64,000 bases of DNA from assembly GCF_013318015.2 (NCBI RefSeq), contig NZ_CP115841.1, forward strand, positions 2,046,001-2,110,000, in the 5' to 3' direction. The notes under the pieces were generated by a model. The model did no database searches. It was not told the origin of the DNA and saw nothing but the letters and a program-made list of their open reading frames with translations. Positions within the stretch are counted from its first letter, which is position 1. Each line of letters starts with the position of its first letter. A program made the position numbers and the translations under genes. The stretch is from Agrobacterium tumefaciens. Its GTDB lineage: Bacteria; Pseudomonadota; Alphaproteobacteria; Rhizobiales; Rhizobiaceae. Shown piece by piece: positions 1-8,299 of the stretch.

Positions 1-546
1 GACGATGATCGCCGCGCCCACGATCATGAACAGCAGGCGCAAGGCCGAGCGCAGGATGATGGCCTGCGCAAGCTGGCTGCGGGCGATCGTCGTTTCAGCC
101 ACCGTCACGGAAAAGGGCACGGAATTGATGCCGGTGGAAGCAAAACGGCGGATCGCAGCGATGCGGATCGGCTCGTCACGAAACACGGCATCGCGATAGG
201 CAGGCGTTTCTCCGGCCGGATTCTCCACCGTCGGCAGATTCTGGTAACCGGTGAGAAATTGCCCGTTTGGCCCGTCGACACGATAAAACACCCGGTCCTG
301 CGCCGCCGATGTCAGCATTTCCAGCGCAACATAGGGAATATCGACCTCCAGCGAGCCGTCTTCGGCCACCACCACCCGCTCGGCAATCGCAAGCGCAGAA
401 CCTGACAGCACCCGGTCGGAGACGACATTGGCCGTATTGACCGCCTCGCGCCAGGTATCAGTGAGCGCAACGCAGCCGATGATGGCGGTGGAGATGAGAA
501 GCCAGCCTAAAAGACGCCGCCTGAGCGAATAGGCGGCCTGTCTCAT
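1..546 (-). CDS. Sensor histidine kinase, TctE-like, N-terminal part (cut by window edge)
   Basis: This is the first 182 codons of a membrane sensor kinase whose remainder lies left of the window. Reading the minus strand from the ATG at 546 gives MRQAAYSLRRRLLGWLLIS, an N-terminal membrane segment, then a periplasmic domain of about 120 residues and the start of a second hydrophobic segment at the window edge. The layout matches the two-component sensor kinase N-terminal domain of TctE/QseC-type kinases; the catalytic part is not visible. Its ATG overlaps the stop codon of the upstream response regulator (ATGA), so the two are translationally coupled. Together with the tctCBA genes across the divergent promoter region, it probably senses a tricarboxylate or similar substrate in the periplasm. 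The ligand is inference. Confidence 0.8.
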   Translation of the reverse strand, partial: MRQAAYSLRRRLLGWLLISTAIIGCVALTDTWREAVNTANVVSDRVLSGSALAIAERVVVAEDGSLEVDIPYVALEMLTSAAQDRVFYRVDGPNGQFLTGYQNLPTVENPAGETPAYRDAVFRDEPIRIAAIRRFASTGINSVPFSVTVAETTIARSQLAQAIILRSALRLLFMIVGAAIIV

Positions 547-1223
547 TCAGCCATCTCCGGCAGCTTTTCCAGATAATAGCCGATGCCACGCGCCGTCTTC
601 ACCGTCAGCCCGTGGGGGGCAAGCCGCTTGCGGAGCCGGCTGACATATTGCTCGATGGCGTTGCCTGATATCTCGTCGTCGAAACCGGTCAGCGATTGCA
701 CGATCGCCTCCTTGGCAACCACCTTGCCCGCCCGCATGAACAGCACCTCGAGCAGCGCCACTTCACGCGCCGGAATATCGAGCGGGCGCCCATCGGCTGA
801 AAAGGTGCGGGATGTGAGGTCGAACAGGACTTTGCCGAAGCTGAGCGTAGACGAGCGCAGTCCGGCATTGCGGCGCAGCAGCACCCGCACCCTCGCCTCA
901 AATTCGGTGATGTCGAAGGGCTTGATCATGTAGTCGTCGGCGCCGAGATCGAGCCCCTTGACCTTCTCCTCCGGCGTGCCACGCGCCGTCAGGATCAGCA
1001 CCGCCGCCTTGTCCTGGCGCGAGCGCATGGAGCGCAGCACCTCGATGCCGTCCATTTCCGGCAGGTTGAGGTCGAGAATGACGAGATCGAAATTTTCCGC
1101 CGCAATCGCCGCGTCGGCGGAAGCGCCGTCTGAAACGACATCCACCGCATAACCGCTGCCGCGCAGAAGCGCACACAGCCCTTCCGACAGCACCTGATTG
1201 TCCTCGACCAGCAAAAGACGCAA
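543..1223 (-). CDS. OmpR-family response regulator, TctD-like
   Basis: The product is a two-domain DNA-binding response regulator of about 226 residues. The receiver domain begins LRLLLVEDNQ and contains the phospho-acceptor region VILDLNLPEMDG and the later LTARG and K (YMIKPFD) signatures. The C-terminal winged helix ends in the OmpR-type signature VSRLRKRL..GLTVKTARGIGYYL. An ATG at 1241 would add six residues, but a GGAGG ribosome site lies inside that extension five to six bases before a TTG at 1223, so I prefer the TTG. The gene is followed by the sensor kinase with an ATGA overlap and is divergent from an orphan binding protein and tctCBA. By analogy with TctD of enterobacteria it should activate the transporter genes. 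Confidence 0.88.
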   Translation of the reverse strand: MRLLLVEDNQVLSEGLCALLRGSGYAVDVVSDGASADAAIAAENFDLVILDLNLPEMDGIEVLRSMRSRQDKAAVLILTARGTPEEKVKGLDLGADDYMIKPFDITEFEARVRVLLRRNAGLRSSTLSFGKVLFDLTSRTFSADGRPLDIPAREVALLEVLFMRAGKVVAKEAIVQSLTGFDDEISGNAIEQYVSRLRKRLAPHGLTVKTARGIGYYLEKLPEMAE

Positions 1224-1304
1224 TTCTTCCTCCCGCAACATTGCCGAGCTTATCCAAGCCCTTGGCGCTTGTGAATGGCAAGCGCGTGCGGCATGATCTT
1301 TTCC

Positions 1305-2372
1305 ATGCGTATCGCCGTTTTTCTCTGTCTCTGTCTTTGCATGGCCTCACCGGCGCTTGCACAAGTCGCCGTTTTCCCTGCACCATCAGGCAAGGCGGAT
1401 GCGGAAACGCTGGTGGTTTATTCCTCGCTGGACGAACCGCTGGCCACGCCGATGATCGAGGGTTTCCAGAAGGCCAACCCCGATATCGCCGTCCATTACG
1501 AGGACATGCTGACCGGCGAAATCTATGATCGCATCGTGAAAGAAACCGATGCGGGCAAAAAGACCGCCGATTTCGCCTTTTCATCCGCCATGGATTTGCA
1601 GGTGAAGTTGAGCAATGACGGTTACGCCCAGCGCTCCGACCTTGCCATGAGCGCGCGCTGGCCCACCTGGGCCAACTGGCGCAACACCGCCTATGCGCTG
1701 ACCTTCGAGCCGGCGGTGTTCGTGTATCACAAGCCGAGCTTCACCACCGAAAAGCCGCCCGCCACCCGTGCCGAATTCGTCGATTATCTTGAGCGCCACG
1801 CCAAGGAAGTGCATGGCCGCATCGCTACCTACGACATTGAGCGCTCCGGCGTCGGCTTCCTGTTCATGTCGCGCGATCAGGAGCAGTTCGGCGATATATG
1901 GAGCGTCATCAAGGCCATGGGCGCGGCCGGCGTGAAGGTCTATTCCACGTCATCCGCCATTCTGGAGCGTGTCTCCGACGGGCGCTTCGTGCTGGGCTAC
2001 AATATTCTCGGTTCCTACGCGGCCGACTGGGCCTCGCGCCATCCCGATGTCGGCATCGTTCTGCCCAAGGACTATACCGTGGTCATGTCGCGCATCGGGC
2101 TGGTGCCGGAAGCCGCCGCCAACCCGGCGCTCGGCCGCCGCTATCTCGAATTCTTCATGTCCAAGGAGGGCCAGACGATCATGGCCCGGCAATTGCAGAT
2201 CCCCGCCGTCAGCCCTGACGTGGCGGGCGAAAACACCGCCAACACCATGCAGGCGATCCACGGCGCACAATTGCGCCCCGTGCCCGTCAGCCCGGGCCTG
2301 ATGGTCTATCTGGATCAGGTCAAGCGCAGCCGCCTGATCGAGCGTTGGAACGAGGCGCTACGCTCGCAATAG
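1305..2372 (+). CDS. Periplasmic solute-binding protein, orphan, next to the TctDE-like system
   Basis: This protein of about 355 residues has a classical signal peptide (MRIAVFLCLCLCMASPALAQ) when the ATG at 1305 is used; upstream ATGs at 1275 and 1293 only add a polar leader. The mature part begins with the fold signature ETLVVYSSLDEPLATPMIEGFQ, typical of type 2 periplasmic binding proteins related to iron(III), thiamine or phosphonate binders. No permease or ATPase gene adjoins it. It lies back to back with the response regulator and just upstream of tctC, so it may be a ligand-presenting co-receptor for the sensor kinase rather than part of an importer. That role is inference. Its coding sequence ends about 250 bp before tctC. 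Confidence 0.75.
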   Translation: MRIAVFLCLCLCMASPALAQVAVFPAPSGKADAETLVVYSSLDEPLATPMIEGFQKANPDIAVHYEDMLTGEIYDRIVKETDAGKKTADFAFSSAMDLQVKLSNDGYAQRSDLAMSARWPTWANWRNTAYALTFEPAVFVYHKPSFTTEKPPATRAEFVDYLERHAKEVHGRIATYDIERSGVGFLFMSRDQEQFGDIWSVIKAMGAAGVKVYSTSSAILERVSDGRFVLGYNILGSYAADWASRHPDVGIVLPKDYTVVMSRIGLVPEAAANPALGRRYLEFFMSKEGQTIMARQLQIPAVSPDVAGENTANTMQAIHGAQLRPVPVSPGLMVYLDQVKRSRLIERWNEALRSQ

Positions 2373-2525
2373 TAGACGGCAAGCACAAATTAATAGAGAG
2401 TAAATGCGCAAGGACTTGCGGTGCGTCAGTTAGATGACAGCTTTTTATGATGCTCTGCAATCCTTCTTCATTCCGTGGAGGCGGAAGAAGATGCGGGAGG
2501 AAATCTTGAGGACCGTAGAGCTCCG

Positions 2526-2541
2526 CGCTGCCCTGGCAGCG
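2526..2541. promoter_or_regulatory. Inverted repeat upstream of tctC
   Basis: The sequence CGCTGCC-CT-GGCAGCG is a perfect 7-bp inverted repeat about 85 bp before the tctC start. It could be an operator for the TctD-like regulator or a short terminator of the preceding gene. A second small hairpin, GCCC-AAAAA-GGGC at 2591-2603, sits just before the ribosome site. Confidence 0.35.
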
Positions 2542-2624
2542 TCAGTATAAGCACGGCCTGAAACTCCCTTCCGCATAAACGAAAAACGACGCCCAAAAAG
2601 GGCATCCTGAGGAGGGTTTTCTAA

Positions 2625-3569
2625 GTGAAACATTTTCTTATCGGCACATTTCTGGCAGGCGTGATCGCGCTTCCGGCGGTCGCAGCGGACTACACCATCA
2701 TCGCGCCGGCCAATCCCGGCGGCGGCTGGGACCAGACCGCGCGTTCCCTGCAGACCGTGCTGCAGGAAGAAGGCATTTCCAAGAGCGTTCAGGTGCAGAA
2801 CGTGCCAGGTGCCGGCGGCACCATCGGTCTTGCACAGTTCGCCAGCCAGCAGAAGGGCAACCCGAACGCCCTCATCGTCGGCGGTTACGTGATGGTCGGC
2901 GCGATCCTCACCAACAAGGCGCCCGTCACCCTCAAGGAAGTGACGCCAATCGCCCGCCTGACCGGTGAATATGAAGCAATCGTCGTTCCGGCATCTTCGC
3001 CGCTGAAAACCATCGGCGACCTCGTCGACCAGCTCAAAAAAGATCCGGGCAGCGTGTCCTGGGGCGGCGGCTCGGCCGGCGGCACCGATCATATCGCTGT
3101 TGGCCTGATCGCCAAGGCGGCCGGCGTCGATCCGACCAAGATCAACTACATCGCCTATTCCGGCGGCGGCGAAGCGCTTGCCTCGATCCTCGGCTCGCAG
3201 GTAACAGCCGGCATTTCGAGCTACGGCGAATTCGAAAGCCAGGTCAAGGCGGGCACGCTGCGCCTGCTGGCCGTTTCCAGCGAAGAGAAGCTGGAAGGCG
3301 TTGACGCACCGACGCTCAAGGAAAGCGCCCTCGACGTCGTCGTGCAGAACTGGCGCATGGTCGCTGCTCCTCCCGGCCTGACACCGGAACAGGAAAAGGC
3401 AGTCAGCGCCGATATCGAGAAGCTGGCGAAATCCGCAAAGTGGCAGGAAACGCTGAAGACCAAGAGCTGGATGGATACCTATCTTTCCGGTGACGAGTTC
3501 AAGGCGCAGCTTGCCAAGGACACCGACGCCACCGCCGCCATCCTCAAAGAAATCGGACTGGTAAAATGA
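2625..3569 (+). CDS. tctC: Tripartite tricarboxylate transporter, periplasmic binding protein TctC
   Basis: TctC captures the substrate (citrate or another carboxylate in known members) in the periplasm for the TctAB membrane complex. The 314-residue product has a signal peptide ending near AVAADYTIIAPANPGGGWDQTAR; the NPGGGWD motif is the hallmark of the TctC/BugE family. Family motifs PGAGGTIGLAQF and WGGGSAGGTDHIA follow. The GTG start at 2625 is supported by AGGAGGG at 2610-2616. The stop codon overlaps the tctB start (ATGA), so tctC and tctB are coupled. Expression is probably controlled by the divergent two-component system. The substrate cannot be read from sequence. Confidence 0.92.
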   Translation: MKHFLIGTFLAGVIALPAVAADYTIIAPANPGGGWDQTARSLQTVLQEEGISKSVQVQNVPGAGGTIGLAQFASQQKGNPNALIVGGYVMVGAILTNKAPVTLKEVTPIARLTGEYEAIVVPASSPLKTIGDLVDQLKKDPGSVSWGGGSAGGTDHIAVGLIAKAAGVDPTKINYIAYSGGGEALASILGSQVTAGISSYGEFESQVKAGTLRLLAVSSEEKLEGVDAPTLKESALDVVVQNWRMVAAPPGLTPEQEKAVSADIEKLAKSAKWQETLKTKSWMDTYLSGDEFKAQLAKDTDATAAILKEIGLVK

Positions 3570-4060
3570 GCCAGGGTTCCAACCCTTCACAACATCAAGA
3601 GCGCCGCCCTGACTGGGCGGCGCTGGCGATCGCCGTAGCCCTCGTCCTCATCGCCTGCGTGATCTTCTGGGACAGTGCGCGTCTCGCCAGCGTCACCGGC
3701 TACTCGCCGGTCGGTCCGGCAACGGTCCCCTACGCCATCGCCTTCTGTCTTGTCGGCCTTGCGCTCTGGACAGCCATCGAAGCCTGGCGCGGTGATTTTC
3801 CTGAACGGGACAAACAGGAAGTCGCCCCGGTCATATGGGTCGTCGCCGGCCTTGCCGCGCAGATGCTGTTGCTGAACGTCGCCGGTTTCTCCATCGCTAC
3901 CGGTCTCCTGTTTGCGTTTACGGCGCGCGCCTTCGGCAAACGCAAGCTCTGGTATTCGATCCCCATCGGCATCGCTCTGAGCTTCGTCATCTGGATCATC
4001 TTTGCGCGGCTGCTGCAACTTTCTCTGCCTGCCGGGCCTCTGGAACGGCTGTTGTTCTAA
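3566..4060 (+). CDS. tctB: Tripartite tricarboxylate transporter, small membrane subunit TctB
   Basis: TctB is the small membrane subunit of a TTT-family transporter. The 164-residue protein has about four hydrophobic segments (for example [17 protein letters not shown] and [20 protein letters not shown]) and matches the family in size and in its position between tctC and tctA. The ATG at 3566 overlaps the tctC stop codon. The sequence is poorly conserved in this family, so the call rests mostly on context and topology. Confidence 0.88.
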   Translation: MSQGSNPSQHQERRPDWAALAIAVALVLIACVIFWDSARLASVTGYSPVGPATVPYAIAFCLVGLALWTAIEAWRGDFPERDKQEVAPVIWVVAGLAAQMLLLNVAGFSIATGLLFAFTARAFGKRKLWYSIPIGIALSFVIWIIFARLLQLSLPAGPLERLLF

Positions 4061-4167
4061 CAGCCATTCCGGCCAAAATTCGAGATCACAGGAAACCGCC
4101 GGCGCGCGATGACGCAAACGCCAGCCGTTCCGCCCGCCCATCTGCTCGACTTGGGGGACATCTGTCC

Positions 4168-5685
4168 ATGAGTACGTTTGAATTCCTGCTGCACGGTCTT
4201 GAGGTTGCTGCCCAACCCATGAACCTGCTCTATGCGCTGATCGGCGTGACACTCGGCACTGCCGTCGGCGTTCTGCCCGGCATCGGGCCGGCGCTGACGG
4301 TCGCTCTGCTTCTGCCCGTTACATACCGGCTTGATCCCGCCGGTTCGCTCATCATGTTCGCCGGCATCTATTATGGCGGCATGTATGGCGGATCGACCAC
4401 CTCGATCCTGCTCAACACGCCGGGCGAAAGCGCATCGATCGTGACTGCGCTCGAAGGCAACAAGATGGCCCGTGCGGGCCGCGGCGGCCCGGCACTTGCC
4501 ACCGCCGCCATCGGCTCCTTCGTCGCTGGTCTCATCGCCACCGTCGCTCTCGCCTTTGTTGCACCCTATATCGTCAAGCTGGCGCTGGTTTTCGGCCCGC
4601 GCGAGTATTTCGCGCTGATGGTGCTCGCTTTTGTCACCGTCTCCTCGGCTTTCGGAGACTCGGCACTGCGCGGCCTTACCTCGCTGTTCATCGGCTTCGC
4701 GCTCGCCATCGTCGGTATCGACCAGTTGACCGGCCAGACCCGCATGAGCTTCGGCATTCCCGACCTTCTCGACGGCGTGGAAGTGACGACGCTTGCGGTG
4801 GCCATGTTCGCCATCGGCGAGACGCTGTTCATCGTTGCGCAGGGCCAGAGTGGCGACGAGAAGGTCGAAGCCGTCAAGGGTTCGGTCTGGATGAGTGCAC
4901 AGGACTGGGCGCGTTCCTGGAAACCCTGGTTGCGCGGCACATTGATCGGCTTCCCGATTGGCGCCATGCCTGCCGGTGGTGCTGAAATCGGCACCTTCCT
5001 TTCCTATGCCACCGAAAAGCGGCTCAGCAAACATCCGGAAGAATTCGGCCATGGCGCCATCGAAGGGGTTGCCGGTCCGGAAGCCGCCAACAATGCCTCC
5101 GCTGCCGGTACGCTCGTGCCCCTCCTGACGCTCGGCCTGCCGACGACGGCAACCGCTGCCATCATGCTTGCCGGTTTCCAGCAGTTCGGTCTTCAGCCCG
5201 GCCCGCTGCTGTTTGCCACCAATCCGCAGCTGGTCTGGGGTCTTATCGCCAGCCTGTTCATTGCCAACCTGATGCTGCTGGTGCTCAATCTGCCGCTCAT
5301 CGGCCTGTGGGTGAAGCTGCTGACCATCCCGAAACCCTGGCTCTATGCCGGCATCCTGCTGTTTGCGACGCTCGGTACCATCGGCGCCAACCCGTCCGTG
5401 TTCGAACTCGGCATGCTGCTCGCCTTCGGTATCCTTGGTTACATCATGCGCATCTTCGGTTATCCGATCGCGCCTGCCGTGGTCGGCCTCATCCTCGGGC
5501 CGCTTGCCGAACAGCAGCTTCGCCGTGCACTCGCCATCGGCCAGGGCGACCCGACCGTGCTGCTCACCTCACCGATTGCCGTCGGCCTGTTCCTTGTCGC
5601 AGCCGCCGCCTTCATCGTCCCGCTCATCATGCGCATCCGCGGCCGCGGCGAGGTGCTGACGCAGCTTGCCGCCAACGAGGACTGA
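4168..5685 (+). CDS. tctA: Tripartite tricarboxylate transporter, large membrane subunit TctA
   Basis: TctA is the large membrane subunit that moves substrate with the ion gradient. From the ATG at 4168 the protein is 505 residues, the usual size. It starts [20 protein letters not shown] and carries the conserved family motifs [39 protein letters not shown] and, later, [18 protein letters not shown]. The open frame extends upstream to 3835, but that part overlaps tctB in another frame and is not family-like. A GGGGGACA ribosome site precedes the chosen start. A 107-bp gap separates it from tctB; a hairpin terminator follows. Confidence 0.93.
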   Translation: MSTFEFLLHGLEVAAQPMNLLYALIGVTLGTAVGVLPGIGPALTVALLLPVTYRLDPAGSLIMFAGIYYGGMYGGSTTSILLNTPGESASIVTALEGNKMARAGRGGPALATAAIGSFVAGLIATVALAFVAPYIVKLALVFGPREYFALMVLAFVTVSSAFGDSALRGLTSLFIGFALAIVGIDQLTGQTRMSFGIPDLLDGVEVTTLAVAMFAIGETLFIVAQGQSGDEKVEAVKGSVWMSAQDWARSWKPWLRGTLIGFPIGAMPAGGAEIGTFLSYATEKRLSKHPEEFGHGAIEGVAGPEAANNASAAGTLVPLLTLGLPTTATAAIMLAGFQQFGLQPGPLLFATNPQLVWGLIASLFIANLMLLVLNLPLIGLWVKLLTIPKPWLYAGILLFATLGTIGANPSVFELGMLLAFGILGYIMRIFGYPIAPAVVGLILGPLAEQQLRRALAIGQGDPTVLLTSPIAVGLFLVAAAAFIVPLIMRIRGRGEVLTQLAANED

Positions 5686-5710
5686 TAACAAACAGCCTCC
5701 CAAGGCAACT

Positions 5711-5745
5711 GGCCCCGTCTCCTTCCGGATGCGGGGCCCTTTTTA
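5711..5745 (+). terminator. Rho-independent terminator after tctA
   Basis: GGCCCCG (5711-5717) pairs with CGGGGCC (5732-5738) around a 14-nt loop and is followed by a run of T. It closes the tctCBA operon. Confidence 0.8.
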
Positions 5746-5814
5746 TTCACGGCAACGGGATGTGTGGCGCAGGCACGGCCGTGATAGTATTCCTGTCCAA
5801 CGCAGGAGAAAAAC

Positions 5815-6075
5815 ATGCGCAAGATCGCGATCATGCTGGTTCTGGGCCTTGCCGGCTGTGCCACCGCGGCACCCGACGTGCAACCCATTCCGGGCAGCAT
5901 CACCTATGGCGGACAACCCCATACCAAATTGACCAAGTCACCCATCGGCAGCACGCTCAGCCACGAATTCGTCATGGGCGATGGCCGGCTGGCGATTGAA
6001 ACCTACCGCATCCAGCCTGACCGGTCGCTGAAACTGGAAAGACGCGAGATCGTCGGCGACTGGCCGCCGAATTGA
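5815..6075 (+). CDS. Small predicted lipoprotein, unknown function
   Basis: This 86-residue protein begins MRKIAIMLVLGLAGCATAAP, a short lipoprotein signal with a lipobox ending in LAGC at residue 15. The mature part contains polar residues and a possible small beta fold (ITYGGQP, VMGDGRLAIETYRIQPD). An AGGAG ribosome site lies about seven bases upstream. I do not recognise the family. It stands alone between the tctA terminator and an imperfect hairpin at 6096-6124, so it is probably monocistronic. It may be exported to the inner face of the outer membrane. Confidence 0.7.
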   Translation: MRKIAIMLVLGLAGCATAAPDVQPIPGSITYGGQPHTKLTKSPIGSTLSHEFVMGDGRLAIETYRIQPDRSLKLERREIVGDWPPN

Positions 6076-6095
6076 AAGAAGATACGGCCCCTGAT

Positions 6096-6124
6096 GTGGC
6101 TCCGGGGTTTGCTTCCGGTGCCAC
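6096..6124 (+). terminator. Possible terminator hairpin after the lipoprotein gene
   Basis: GTGGC-T-CCGG (6096-6105) pairs with CCGG-T-GCCAC (6115-6124) with one T-T mismatch and a 9-nt loop. There is no clear T-run, so termination is not certain. Confidence 0.45.
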
Positions 6125-6146
6125 ACACATTTCCCGCTCACGGCAA

Positions 6147-6163
6147 TTCAGAATTATTCTAAA
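6147..6163. promoter_or_regulatory. Candidate Irr box (iron control element)
   Basis: The 17-bp sequence TTCAGAA-TTA-TTCTAAA is an inverted repeat that departs by one base from the rhizobial iron control element consensus TTTAGAA-N3-TTCTAAA bound by Irr. It lies 113 bp before the start of a siderophore ABC importer, where iron-responsive control is expected. The consensus is from memory of the Irr literature; binding is inference. Confidence 0.55.
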
Positions 6164-6275
6164 ACATATTTTTGATTTCCGCATACCTTGCCAATAAAGC
6201 TGACAGCGAACATCAAGTTACGCCTGCGGGATCCGCTTCCGCAGGGTCAAGAACCATATTGCAAGGGACATATCC

Positions 6276-7214
6276 GTGGCCATCAACTTCACCTTCCCCG
6301 TTCGGCTGCTGGCAGCAGCGGCCTTCAGCCTTGGCGCAATGACCGCAGGCGCTGAGGAAATGACGATCAAGCACGCGCAGGGCGAGACCGTTCTCAAAGC
6401 CGCGCCGAAAAAGGTTCTGGTTCTGGATATCCCCTCGCTCGACAATCTCGATGCGATGGGCGTCGAGCCAGCTGGTGTCCTTGGTTCCAACCTGCCGACC
6501 TATCTCCAGAAATATGCCGATGGCAAATATCTGAAGGTCGGCACGCTGTTCGAACCCGATTACGAGGCGATCAATGCGGCAGAAGCCGATCTCGTCATCG
6601 TCGGCGGCCGTTCGCGTGCGAAATATCCCGATGTTGCGAAGATCACGCCCGCCATCGACATGTCGATCGATTCCAAGGAATTCATCGCGAGCGTCAAAGC
6701 CAATATCACCAAGCTCGGCGATATCTTCGGCAAGCAGGAAGAAGCAAAGAAGCTCGACGCCTCCATCGACGAGAAGGTCGCAAAGCTGAAGGCCATCGCG
6801 CCGAATTCCGGCACGGCGATGATCCTCGTCACCAATGCCGGCAAGGTCGGTGTTTACGGCCCAAGCTCGCGCACCGGCTGGCTGCACACGGAAATCGGCT
6901 TCAAGCCGGTCGCTCCTGATATCGATGACCGCTTCGACCGGGGCGATGTCGTGTCCTTCGAATATCTGGCCGAGGTCAATCCCGAATGGCTGTTCGTGAT
7001 CGACCGCGATGCCGGCATCGGCCGCGCAACGGACCCAGGCAAGGCCGCCGCCCAGGTGCTGGACAACGAACTGATCCACCAGACCAACGCCTGGAAGAAA
7101 AAGCAGATCGTCTATCTCGACCCGCAGGCGGCCTATATCGTCAGCAGCGGTTATACGGCGCTCACCACCTTGCTTGATCAGGTCTACGAGGCCGTGTCCG
7201 AGAAGAAGTCGTAA
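6276..7214 (+). CDS. Siderophore ABC transporter, periplasmic binding protein (FatB/YclQ-like)
   Basis: This 312-residue protein binds an iron-siderophore complex in the periplasm and hands it to the adjacent permeases. A signal peptide ends near AGAEE (about residue 26). The mature part has the helical-backbone binding fold: TIKHAQGETVLKAAPKKVLVLD, EPDYEAINAAEADLVIVGGRS and a C-terminal region ending YIVSSGYTALTTLLDQVYEAV. The order binding protein, two permeases, ATPase and the sequence type resemble FatBDCE or YclQNOP, systems for catecholate-type siderophores such as anguibactin or petrobactin. The GTG at 6276 follows an AAGGGA ribosome site. No lipobox is present, as expected in a Gram-negative. 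The exact siderophore is unknown. Confidence 0.88.
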   Translation: MAINFTFPVRLLAAAAFSLGAMTAGAEEMTIKHAQGETVLKAAPKKVLVLDIPSLDNLDAMGVEPAGVLGSNLPTYLQKYADGKYLKVGTLFEPDYEAINAAEADLVIVGGRSRAKYPDVAKITPAIDMSIDSKEFIASVKANITKLGDIFGKQEEAKKLDASIDEKVAKLKAIAPNSGTAMILVTNAGKVGVYGPSSRTGWLHTEIGFKPVAPDIDDRFDRGDVVSFEYLAEVNPEWLFVIDRDAGIGRATDPGKAAAQVLDNELIHQTNAWKKKQIVYLDPQAAYIVSSGYTALTTLLDQVYEAVSEKKS

Positions 7215-7229
7215 AAACTGCCTTCGCGA

Positions 7230-7260
7230 CGTCATCCCCGGGCTTCTCCCGAGGATGACG
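7230..7260. repeat. Palindromic intergenic repeat, single-hairpin form
   Basis: CGTCATCC-CCGGG-ctt-CTCCCG-AGGATGACG forms a near-perfect hairpin between the first and second genes of the siderophore importer. Its ends (CGTCA..TGACG) match the termini of the larger repeats at 28260, 36144 and 40774. It may also attenuate or stabilise the operon transcript. Confidence 0.6.
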
Positions 7261-7333
7261 AAGGAGAGGTTCAGTCCTCCGGGCAATCTGCGAGGTCGAA
7301 GCGAGCCATCACCATTTTCGAAAAACCACTGAC

Positions 7334-8299
7334 GTGAAATCCCTGTCCCTCATCCTCGCCCTCCTTCTGGCGCTGACACTCGCCATCGTCAGCCTGTTCG
7401 TCGGCGTGAGCAACGTCTCGCTGGCGACGCTTTTTGCGCCGGATACGAGCGCGGATGCACTGCGGGTGCTCCTCGTCAGCCGCATTCCGCGCACGCTGGC
7501 GCTCATACTAGCCGGAAGCTCGATGGCGATTGCCGGTCTCATCATGCAGATGCTGGTGCGCAACCGCTTCGTGGAGCCTTCGACGGCTGGCACCACCGAA
7601 TCCGCCGGCCTTGGCCTGCTCACCGTCACCCTGCTTGCCCCGGAAACGCCGATCTTCGGCAAGATGCTGGTGGCCGCCGCTTTCGCGCTGGCGGGAACCG
7701 GACTTTTCCTGCGTATTCTACGGCAGGTGCCGCTGCGCGATGTGCTGCTGGTGCCGCTGATCGGCATCATGCTGGGCGGCGTCATTTCTGCCGTCACCAC
7801 TTTCTTCGCCTATCGTTTCGATCTGCTGCAATCGCTCGGCGCGTGGATGACCGGGGATTTTTCCGGCGTGCTGCGTGGCCGCTATGAATTGCTGTGGATC
7901 GGCTTCGTTTTCGCCATCGCTGCCTATCTCGCCGCCGACCGTTTCACGGTGGCAGGCATGGGGCGCGACTTCACCACCAATCTCGGACTGAACTATCGCC
8001 GGGTGATGGCGCTCGGCCTCACCATCGTCTCGCTGGTCAGTGCCGTCGTCGTCGTCACGGTGGGTATGATCCCCTTTCTCGGCCTGATCGTGCCGAATGT
8101 GGTCAGCCTGATGATCGGCGACAATATGCGCCGTTCCGTGCCCTGGGTGGCGACGCTTGGCGCGGTCTTCGTTCTTGCCTGCGACATCATCGGCAGAACG
8201 GTGCGCGCGCCCTATGAGATACCGATCGGAACCGTGGTCGGCGTCATCGGCAGCGCGTTGTTCCTCTATCTCCTGCTCCGGAAACGCCACCATGCATGA
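7334..8299 (+). CDS. Siderophore ABC transporter permease (FatD/YclN-like)
   Basis: This 321-residue FecCD-family permease is one half of the membrane channel for the iron-siderophore importer. It is largely hydrophobic with about nine to ten membrane segments and has the family core LARNRFVEPSTAGTTESAGLG-type substrate-gating region (LVRNRFVEPSTAGTTESAG) and the loop GMIPFLGLIVPNVV. The GTG at 7334 has only a weak ribosome site, so the precise start is less sure. The 3' end overlaps the next permease by 8 bp. It should work as a heterodimer with the second permease. Confidence 0.87.
   Translation: MKSLSLILALLLALTLAIVSLFVGVSNVSLATLFAPDTSADALRVLLVSRIPRTLALILAGSSMAIAGLIMQMLVRNRFVEPSTAGTTESAGLGLLTVTLLAPETPIFGKMLVAAAFALAGTGLFLRILRQVPLRDVLLVPLIGIMLGGVISAVTTFFAYRFDLLQSLGAWMTGDFSGVLRGRYELLWIGFVFAIAAYLAADRFTVAGMGRDFTTNLGLNYRRVMALGLTIVSLVSAVVVVTVGMIPFLGLIVPNVVSLMIGDNMRRSVPWVATLGAVFVLACDIIGRTVRAPYEIPIGTVVGVIGSALFLYLLLRKRHHA

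Noticed and set aside
2445..3590. 381-codon open frame on the minus strand across tctC
   Set aside because: It lies opposite a clear tctC gene with better codon use and family motifs. Its translation is rich in Cys, Arg and Gly without family resemblance.
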